Origin: Verrucomicrobiota bacterium
GTDB lineage: Bacteria > Verrucomicrobiota > Verrucomicrobiia > Verrucomicrobiales > DEV007
Length of the DNA: 5,209 nucleotides
NCBI GenBank assembly: GCA_027618625.1
Contig: JAQCER010000327.1
Span: 1-5,209, forward strand
Direction: 5' to 3'
Positions 1 to 5,209 of the stretch are shown piece by piece. Numbering within the stretch: position 1 is the first letter of the stretch; each line of letters opens with the position of its first letter. A program made the translations under genes and the position numbers. The notes under the pieces were generated by a model that did not search any database, was not told the DNA's origin, and saw only the letters and a program-made list of their open reading frames with translations.

Positions 1-471
1 AATCAGATGGCAGTGATCAAGGTCGGCACGGAGCAGCCATTCTTCAGCAGCAACAGCGGTTTCATTACGGGCAATACGACCGCTCCCGGCGGAACTTTTG
101 AGAATACTTCATTCGAAATGATTACCGTTGGAACAATCCTTTCCATCACTCCTCAGATTTCTGACAATGACGAAATCACGCTGGATGTATCGCCAGTAAT
201 CACGAGCCTGGTAGGCACCGAGTCCGCAGGGGGCAACTCGGTGACCACTGCCCCGGTGCTCGATGTGAAACAGAGCTCGTCGCTGGTTCGGGTTCACGAC
301 GGCGAGACCATCGTAATCGCGGGCCTGATTCAGGAAAAGACAACGCGTAGTGTCAAAGGGATTCCAGTACTGGGAAGCATTCCACTTCTCGGGCGGGCAT
401 TCAGAGGAAATACGGACTCGAAGAGCCAAACCGAGCTCGTTATCTTCCTGACTCCAACCATTATCGAGTAG
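1..471 (+). CDS. Secretin C-terminal domain (GspD/PilQ/MshL superfamily), 5'-truncated
   Basis: This is the last 156 codons of an outer-membrane secretin; the frame is open to the left edge (codons for N-Q precede the Met at 7), so that Met is internal and not a start. Secretins form large ring-shaped channels in the outer membrane for type II secretion, type IV pili or related systems. The early stretch NQMAVIKVGTEQPFF matches the conserved 'A.ikvG...pf' strand of the secretin core. It is followed by a Gly/Thr/Ser-rich gate loop, then TILSITPQISDNDEITLDVSP, the typical strand pair. Next come the V-DGETIVIAGLI segment and the signature IPVLGSIPLLGRAF, and it closes with ELVIFLTPTII at the usual end of the secretin domain. 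The 'AVIKVG' and 'SITPQIS' wording resembles MshL/PilQ-type proteins, but GspD cannot be excluded from this fragment. No pilotin-binding tail follows the domain. Family assignment is firm; subtype is uncertain. Confidence 0.93.
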   Translation, partial: NQMAVIKVGTEQPFFSSNSGFITGNTTAPGGTFENTSFEMITVGTILSITPQISDNDEITLDVSPVITSLVGTESAGGNSVTTAPVLDVKQSSSLVRVHDGETIVIAGLIQEKTTRSVKGIPVLGSIPLLGRAFRGNTDSKSQTELVIFLTPTIIE

Positions 472-686
472 GGAATCCGATTTTTCGGGCCGCATCTCTG
501 GTTCTGGGGGTAATCCGCGATTTTCACACGACGCCTGACCGATCGGTGCAGACAGACAAGCGGCAGAGTGCTGACGCTGAGGTTGGCAAAAGTGTGTCCG
601 ATTTTCCAATTCATTTGCCAATGGCTGGCGCATCCAGGTAGAAACACCACTGTGGTATCGCTCACTATGTGACACCTCAACGCTGA

Positions 687-1802
687 TTGCCTGACGACTG
701 GACAGACTCTGTGAAGACCTTCGCGCTCGAAGGCCGCTTCCCCGTGTCGTCGCTGATAGGAGCTGGTCTGGCAGTGGTTGGCTTGCTGGTGTTCGTTGCA
801 TATAAGGAAAGGCGCTACACAACCAAACCAAAGTGGATCTGGGTATCATTGGGAATGCGACTGCTGGTGGTGGCGCTCACCCTGTGGGCGTTGGCCGGGC
901 CTACGGATGTGATCGAAGACAAACGAACAAAGCCTAAGGGCTTCGGAATGTTTGTCGATCGTAGTGCCAGCATGACGATTCAAGATGTCGGCGATGGTAC
1001 GGGTAATGTGGCCCGCTGGATCGACGCGGCGCTTCCGGATGAAAATCAACCGTCACAGGGGCTCTTCGACAAGGCGGTTGGTGCTCTGACCGGCGCTCGT
1101 GCCACTCTGAAGCAGCTTGCGGGCATGCCGATAGGGAAAGATGAGGAGTCGACGCTGCTAGAAGCCAGGGAGCGGTTGTTGGGGAAAGGCCTTGGAGCGC
1201 TCGATGCGTGCGTCAAGCACATGGAGGCATTCGATATCGGGAGTGGTTCTCTCGATCAGGGAGAATTGGCTCAATTCGAGGAACTGCGGCTGATCATAAA
1301 AGAGCAGCTCGTTCCAGCGCTCGAAAGGCTCGATGTTAGTGAGAGCGGACTGCGGTCATTGGCCGATGTAGATGTAGAGGACTCGTTCACCCGGGCCGAG
1401 CAATCGTTGCGCGCCATTGCGGACTCTGTGTATAGCCGGTTGGATGATTCACTGACCACCGCTGCGGCAGAAAGAAAGAATAGGATCACCATGGTGACGC
1501 CATGGGTGGAGGCTTTCGAAGAAGAATGGCTTGCTCCCCAGGAGAAAGAATTGAGGATTGGGCGGTTTGCTTTTGATGCCGAAGCCGTTCCCACGAGTTC
1601 AACTTCCTGGAGAAAGCATCTCGTCGACATTGACACGAAGCCTGAACTGGGCACCGATCTGGGATCTGCGATCGAGCAGGCTGCCCGTGAGGCTGCAGCG
1701 GGTCGAATGCATGCGGGGCTGATCGTGTTACCGATGGCGCACACAACACCGGAAGGGATCCACGCGAGGCCGCCGTTGCGCTGTCTGGAATGCCGTTCGT
1801 GA
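687..1802 (+). CDS. Membrane VWA-domain protein, N-terminal part of a frameshifted gene
   Basis: This frame encodes the N-terminal part of a membrane-anchored VWA protein. Two hydrophobic helices lie at about residues 20-39 and 52-70, as in BatA-like 'double transmembrane' proteins. The VWA domain follows: strand GFGMFVDRSASM carries the MIDAS metal-binding DxSxS (Asp91, Ser93, Ser95), and ELGTDLGSAIEQA (about 320-332) supplies the MIDAS threonine. Between them is a long, charged, mainly helical insertion (about 115-290). The final strand GLIVL (to residue 348, base 1730) should run into an Asp-Gly loop, but the frame instead reads unrelated residues and stops at 1802. The DGAHNTGRD continuation is in the -1 frame from 1733, so 1731-1802 is probably not true coding sequence in this frame. 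An in-frame stop at 684-686 limits the start to TTG 687 or GTG 711; neither has a good ribosome-binding site. GTG 711 has only a weak GGA 8 bases upstream. The gene lies 215 bases after the secretin. Confidence 0.82.
   Translation: MPDDWTDSVKTFALEGRFPVSSLIGAGLAVVGLLVFVAYKERRYTTKPKWIWVSLGMRLLVVALTLWALAGPTDVIEDKRTKPKGFGMFVDRSASMTIQDVGDGTGNVARWIDAALPDENQPSQGLFDKAVGALTGARATLKQLAGMPIGKDEESTLLEARERLLGKGLGALDACVKHMEAFDIGSGSLDQGELAQFEELRLIIKEQLVPALERLDVSESGLRSLADVDVEDSFTRAEQSLRAIADSVYSRLDDSLTTAAAERKNRITMVTPWVEAFEEEWLAPQEKELRIGRFAFDAEAVPTSSTSWRKHLVDIDTKPELGTDLGSAIEQAAREAAAGRMHAGLIVLPMAHTTPEGIHARPPLRCLECRS
1728..1735 (+). other. Frameshift site inside the VWA domain
   Basis: Codons GTG TTA (1725-1730) end the strand GLIVL in the first frame. 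The conserved Asp-Gly (GAT GGC) begins at 1733, one base out of register. Either one base has been lost here (TTA TCC GAT would read L-S-D-G, the usual wording), or the ribosome must step back one base (TTA then ACC GAT reads L-T-D-G, also family-like). No X-XXY-YYZ slippery heptamer is present. A sequencing or assembly error or a natural inactivating deletion is therefore more likely than programmed frameshifting. Joined across this point the product would be about 925 residues, with continuous family-like sequence on both sides. Confidence 0.85.
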
Positions 1803-3463
1803 TCGTTCCGATCGGAGATGCGCGGCTGCGCAGAGATTTGTTCCTTCATCATGTCCAGTATGCAAAATCGCTCATCCACAAAGATGTGCTCAGTATAGAT
1901 GCGATGGTAACTGCGCACGCATGCGAAGGAGAGAAGGTAACAATCGATCTCCTCGACACTGAGGGCAAGGTGATCCAAAGCAAATCTGTGACGGTACGCA
2001 CGCCGTCGGAAGATCATCGAGTGAACCTCAAATGGAAGGCCACAGAATTGGGAATCCATGAATTTCAACTTCGCGTGGTGCCGGTGGAAGACGAGTTTTC
2101 CGACGAAAACAACTCCGAAAAACTGAAGGTGCAGGTGATCGATGATGAGATGCGGGTGTTCCTGGCGGATGATCTGCCGCGTTGGGAATTCCGCTACTTG
2201 CTCACGCTTTTCAAGCGCGATTCGAAGGTTACATCGGAGTCCGCCCTGTTCTCACCGCAGCACGCCTACCCGAATCGCCGTGATCTGCCTCCCGCGCCGC
2301 GCCTGCCTGCAACGATCGAAGAGTGGCGTCGCTTTCGAGTGGTTGTTCTTGGGGATCTCACCGAGCAGCAGTTCACACTCGAACAGCAGAAGATGGTAAA
2401 GCAGTACTTACTTGAAGGAGGAAATCTGATCGTGATCGCGGGTGAGAATGCGATGCCGCAGAAGTATACGGGCACCGAGTTTGGAGATCTGATGCCGGTC
2501 GACTTCCGGGCGCTGTCGCCCAGCGCCAGTTCCTCTGGATTCACGCTGGAAGTGACGCCTGATGCGCGCGACGTTCCACCAGTGCAATTGGCAACCACTG
2601 CCGGTGCCAGCGCGGAATTGTGGCGCACCATCAGTAGCAGCTTGCCGGTCTACGATCTCTCGCCATGCTCGATGCCAAAGCCTACGGCGAACGTGTTGAT
2701 TGAAGCGAATCCTGCGCAACGATCGAATGGCGAGCGCCGCGCTTTTTTGTCCTGGCAGTATGTCGGACGGGGACGTGTCGTTTTTGTCGCCGCACCGGCA
2801 CTGCACAAGCTCCGCTATCGGCACGGGGATCGTTACCACTACAGGTTCTGGGGGCAGATGCTGCGTTGGATCGTTGCCCGGGAGTTGACGGGAGGTTCAA
2901 AATCGGTGCGGCTGACAACTGACAAGACGCGGTATTCTTATGGTGAAAGAGTGCAGACCATGCTTCGACTGACAGAACTGGACGGGAAGCCCGTTTCCGG
3001 AGAGGAGATCGCTCTGGTAGCCGAGTCGCCAACCGGTGTTGTCAGTCGCATCGACATGAAGCCGGATAAGTTGGTGCCGGGAGAATATCATGTGGTGCTG
3101 GTGGGGCTTCCTACGGGTGCGATCAAACTCGTTCCAGAGGGAGCACGGATCGATACACTTTTGCGCCGGGAGGGGATCGATGAGCGGGTCGAAACCGAAA
3201 TCGCCATGGATCCACATGATTCTATCGAGCTGCGTAACCCGCTATGCGATACAGCGTTGCTTGGAGCGATTGCCGATGCGTCGGGGGGAGTGGTGTTGTC
3301 ACCGATTGCCGCACGTGAGTTCCTGAAGCACCTCGATCTTGCTCCCGAATTTGAACAACGCTCGGAACGAGAGCCACTCTGGGCAAAGTGGTGGTTGCTA
3401 CTCGCCATTTGTGCCTTGCTGCTCGGCGACTGGTTATGCCGGAAGGCGATTGGGCTTGTCTAA
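1790..3463 (+). CDS. Glutamine-amidotransferase-like membrane protein, C-terminal part of the frameshifted VWA gene
   Basis: This is the continuation of the VWA protein in the -1 frame. Homologous-looking sequence begins at 1733 (DGAHNTGRDPREAAVALSG), before the Met at 1790, so that Met is probably internal. Residues here are counted from Met 1790. The last VWA strand is FVIVPIGD (3-10). A beta-sandwich-like stretch follows (about 35-118: VTIDLLDTEGKV, LGIHEFQLRVVP). Then comes a GATase1-like domain: RVFLADDLPRWEFRYL (122-137), RVVVLGDL, YLLEGGNLIVIAGE (206-219), GRGRVVFVAAPA and FWGQMLRWIVARE. The nucleophile-elbow position has Gly-Glu-Asn instead of a cysteine, so an amidotransferase reaction is unlikely. 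A second beta-rich stretch (about 372-450) precedes a C-terminal membrane helix (533-549, WWLLLAICALLLGDWLC). The protein is probably anchored at both ends with its domains outside the cytoplasm; its biochemical role is unknown. It is followed 100 bases later by the DUF4175-like gene, with which it is probably co-transcribed. Confidence 0.83.
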   Translation: MPFVIVPIGDARLRRDLFLHHVQYAKSLIHKDVLSIDAMVTAHACEGEKVTIDLLDTEGKVIQSKSVTVRTPSEDHRVNLKWKATELGIHEFQLRVVPVEDEFSDENNSEKLKVQVIDDEMRVFLADDLPRWEFRYLLTLFKRDSKVTSESALFSPQHAYPNRRDLPPAPRLPATIEEWRRFRVVVLGDLTEQQFTLEQQKMVKQYLLEGGNLIVIAGENAMPQKYTGTEFGDLMPVDFRALSPSASSSGFTLEVTPDARDVPPVQLATTAGASAELWRTISSSLPVYDLSPCSMPKPTANVLIEANPAQRSNGERRAFLSWQYVGRGRVVFVAAPALHKLRYRHGDRYHYRFWGQMLRWIVARELTGGSKSVRLTTDKTRYSYGERVQTMLRLTELDGKPVSGEEIALVAESPTGVVSRIDMKPDKLVPGEYHVVLVGLPTGAIKLVPEGARIDTLLRREGIDERVETEIAMDPHDSIELRNPLCDTALLGAIADASGGVVLSPIAAREFLKHLDLAPEFEQRSEREPLWAKWWLLLAICALLLGDWLCRKAIGLV

Positions 3464-3563
3464 CCAAGTGTTGAAAGACGAACAAGCCGATGCCTTACAA
3501 AATTGATTCCCTTCAGCCACGCGGTGTGTGCTACCATTCTACGAACCTCCAGTAAGAGAAAAC

Positions 3564-5209
3564 ATGGATGCTGCCCCTACTCACTTGAACGCAATGCCGG
3601 AATCGGTGCAGAGCAAGCTTGCTGCAGTGCGCCGACGGGAACGAGGGATCAGTATTTTTTCCGGGCTGATCAAGGCAGGTATTGGCCTGCTTGTGTTGGT
3701 CGTTCTGGCAATGATGGTTGATGCGAGATTCATCATCTTTAGCCCTGCGGTGCGTTGGGCCATCGCCATCGGAACCCTGGTGCTGGTTTTGGCGGGATGT
3801 TGCTTTTGGCTGATTCGTCCGTTGCTGCAACGTCGGCAATTGGAAGCGGTGGCCCGCACCGTTGATTCCGCAGTTCCCCAACTCGAGGAGCGCTGGTCCA
3901 CCGTAGCAAGCATTGGTTCGCGCGCGGATGCCTTGGGTGCAGGATCGCCATCGCTCGTGCGTCAGGTGATGATGGAGGCGGAAGGCTATGTGCCGCAAGT
4001 TGAAGCAAAACAAGTGGTCTCTCGGCAAAGTGTCAGGCTTCCAGGGATTATTTTAGGTGTAATGTTAGGTGTGCTCGCCCTCTGGTTTGCGATGGATTCT
4101 GAGCGCGTTGGCGTACTGCTGCGGCGGCTATTGTTCCCCGGTGCGCAAATCAGTCTCACCCAGATTAGCGCATCGCCCGGGGATGCCGTCGTGCCGCGAG
4201 GTGAGCCGCTCACGTTGTCAGCTACCATGGGTGGTCGCGCTGCGAGCGATGGACAGTTGATGATTCGATCCGAAAGTGGTGCAGCACGGACTGTCGAGCT
4301 GAAGGCAATCGAAGGTCTGCTGAGTTACGATGCCGGCACTATGCGGGAAGCCATGGAGTATCGGTTCCGCGCTGGTGATGGGCAGACGCGGTGGCACCAG
4401 ATCACCGTGGTCGACCGACCGAAGATAACGGCGGTGAAATTTCAGCTTACCCCTCCAGAGTACACCAAGCTGCCATTGGTGGAAGAAACTGCGCTCCCTC
4501 GGACGACGCGCGCGATCCGGGGCACGGTGCTGCGAGTGGGATTTCAAATCGATCAACCGCTGCAGTTTGCCCAGCTTCAGATTGAAGGATCGCCTCCGCG
4601 TGAGTTCACAGCGACTGCTGATGGATGGAATTCCTTCGAAACGACCCTGGAAGAGCGCACGACGTTTTCCCCCTACTTTGAGAATGAGCATCGGCTTGCC
4701 TGTAAGAGTCGGCCGACGTGCACGGTAATCGTTTACGATGATTTGGCTCCCAACGTGGAGATCATGCGACCGTCCGGCTCGCCAGTGAGTGTTCAGGGCG
4801 ACGATCCGATCAATGTTGAAATTCGTGGCGAAGACGATTTTGGAATCGAGAAGATTGAATTGGTCGTCACCGAGCAGATACCAGGAGAAGAACCCAGAGA
4901 GACAGTGATCGACGTCCCGCTTGGTGATCAAGCAGGTGAAACAACCATCGAGAAATCGGTATTGGTGGATCTCGATCGATTGGATTTACACGAAGACAGC
5001 CTCGTCTCGTTGTCAGTTCGGGCCACTGACAATCGTGAGATTCCCGAGCCGAGCGAGCAAGTCCCGCCGCCTGTTACGGAACAACAGGGAGGAATCCCAG
5101 AGCAACCGCAACCCGACCAGCAACCGCAAGCTAGCGAGCAACCGCAACCCGACCAGCAACCGCAAGCTAGCGAGCAGCCCCAACCCGGACAGCAGCCCCA
5201 ACCCGGACA
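3564..5209 (+). CDS. DUF4175-like membrane protein, 3'-truncated by the window edge
   Basis: This frame runs from ATG 3564 to the right edge without a stop (548 codons). Three hydrophobic helices are seen at about residues 34-52, 64-84 and 159-177. The stretch between helices 2 and 3 (85-158) is charged and probably cytoplasmic or peripheral. After helix 3 comes a long beta-rich, probably extracytoplasmic region with the family hallmarks LTPPEYTKLP (295-304), APNVEI (395-400) and RGEDDFGIEKIEL (421-433), the 'DD.Gi' strand typical of DUF4175-like proteins. The visible part ends with a Pro/Gln repeat (513-548). Relatives usually continue into a long helical C-terminal region, which would lie beyond the window. 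ATG 3564 follows a purine-rich AAGAGAAAA. GTG 3528 is a possible but weaker start, and an in-frame stop at 3504 bounds the frame. The gene sits 100 bases after the VWA/GATase-like gene. Molecular function is unknown; these proteins are usually found beside VWA, DUF58 and MoxR genes. Confidence 0.85.
   Translation, partial: MDAAPTHLNAMPESVQSKLAAVRRRERGISIFSGLIKAGIGLLVLVVLAMMVDARFIIFSPAVRWAIAIGTLVLVLAGCCFWLIRPLLQRRQLEAVARTVDSAVPQLEERWSTVASIGSRADALGAGSPSLVRQVMMEAEGYVPQVEAKQVVSRQSVRLPGIILGVMLGVLALWFAMDSERVGVLLRRLLFPGAQISLTQISASPGDAVVPRGEPLTLSATMGGRAASDGQLMIRSESGAARTVELKAIEGLLSYDAGTMREAMEYRFRAGDGQTRWHQITVVDRPKITAVKFQLTPPEYTKLPLVEETALPRTTRAIRGTVLRVGFQIDQPLQFAQLQIEGSPPREFTATADGWNSFETTLEERTTFSPYFENEHRLACKSRPTCTVIVYDDLAPNVEIMRPSGSPVSVQGDDPINVEIRGEDDFGIEKIELVVTEQIPGEEPRETVIDVPLGDQAGETTIEKSVLVDLDRLDLHEDSLVSLSVRATDNREIPEPSEQVPPPVTEQQGGIPEQPQPDQQPQASEQPQPDQQPQASEQPQPGQQPQPG
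5100..5209 (+). repeat. 36-base tandem repeat encoding a Pro/Gln hexapeptide array
   Basis: Two identical 36-base units (5100-5135 and 5136-5171) are followed by a diverged third unit (5172-5207) that runs to the window edge. Each unit is two related 18-base halves. The translation is EQPQPD-QQPQAS twice, then EQPQPG-QQPQPG. The third unit switches CAA-CCG codons to CAG-CCC while keeping the peptide pattern, which suggests selection on the protein sequence. The array lies in frame inside the DUF4175-like protein and may continue past the window. It is probably a flexible, extended extracytoplasmic linker, and its copy number could vary by slippage or recombination. Confidence 0.9.

Noticed and set aside
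478..492. Possible terminator hairpin (CCGA/TCGG) after the secretin
   Set aside because: The stem is only four base pairs and has no following run of T, so intrinsic termination is not supported.
471..641. Open + strand frame across most of the gap after the secretin
   Set aside because: It lacks a credible start codon and ribosome-binding site, its translation is not family-like, and the secretin domain already ends normally at 471.
109..849. Long open frame on the - strand (246 codons)
   Set aside because: It is antisense to the well-supported secretin end and crosses the gap into the VWA gene; its translation shows no recognisable domain and has the composition of a shadow frame.
3471..3501. 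Possible promoter (TTGAAA ... TACAAA) between the VWA/GATase-like and DUF4175-like genes
   Set aside because: The spacing is 19 bases and the -10 match is poor; the two genes are more simply read as one transcription unit.
3490..3555. Small + strand frame of 21 codons (MPYKIDSLQPRGVCYHSTNLQ, shown to its end) just before the DUF4175-like start
   Set aside because: It has no clear ribosome-binding site and no recognisable features; a frame this short is expected by chance, though a leader peptide cannot be fully excluded.
4218..4931. Long open frame on the - strand (237 codons)
   Set aside because: It lies entirely antisense to the DUF4175-like coding frame, whose family motifs are clear, and its own product shows no domain.
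5013..5201. Leucine-rich repeat-like small protein on the - strand
   Set aside because: The apparent Leu/Gly/Arg periodicity is simply the reverse complement of the Pro/Gln tandem repeat.

Overview
The window looks like a chromosomal piece from a Gram-negative bacterium, most likely of the Planctomycetota/PVC group. That assignment is an inference from one gene pair: a two-pass membrane VWA protein that continues into a glutamine-amidotransferase-like domain, followed by a DUF4175-like membrane protein. GC content is moderate, start sites have little or no Shine-Dalgarno sequence, and all recognisable genes lie on the + strand. I saw no RNA gene, insertion sequence, CRISPR array or phage gene.

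Layout. (1) Positions 1-471 hold the C-terminal part of an outer-membrane secretin (GspD/PilQ/MshL superfamily), cut by the left edge. (2) Positions 472-686 are non-coding, with no convincing terminator or promoter; a weak inverted repeat lies at 583-621. (3) Positions 687-3463 hold what should be one gene of about 925 codons: two membrane helices, a VWA domain with MIDAS motifs, a beta-sandwich-like stretch, a GATase1-like domain without a nucleophile cysteine, and a C-terminal membrane helix. A single-base disruption near 1728-1733, just before the conserved Asp-Gly of the VWA fold, splits it into two overlapping reading frames (687-1802 and 1790-3463). (4) A 100-base gap follows. (5) From 3564 to the right edge an uninterrupted frame (548 codons, no stop) encodes a DUF4175-like protein with three membrane helices and a large extracytoplasmic beta-rich region. 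It ends in the window in a Pro/Gln hexapeptide repeat encoded by 18/36-base tandem repeats.

How they may work together. In planctomycetes and relatives, VWA/GATase-like and DUF4175-like membrane proteins are commonly encoded together, often near MoxR ATPase and DUF58 genes, and are thought to form an envelope-associated, chaperone-like or stress-related system whose biochemistry is poorly known. Neither MoxR nor DUF58 is visible here; they could lie outside the window. The secretin upstream may belong to a separate type II secretion or type IV pilus-like cluster. The points most worth a second look are the frameshift, the long helical insertion inside the VWA domain, and the Pro/Gln repeat.
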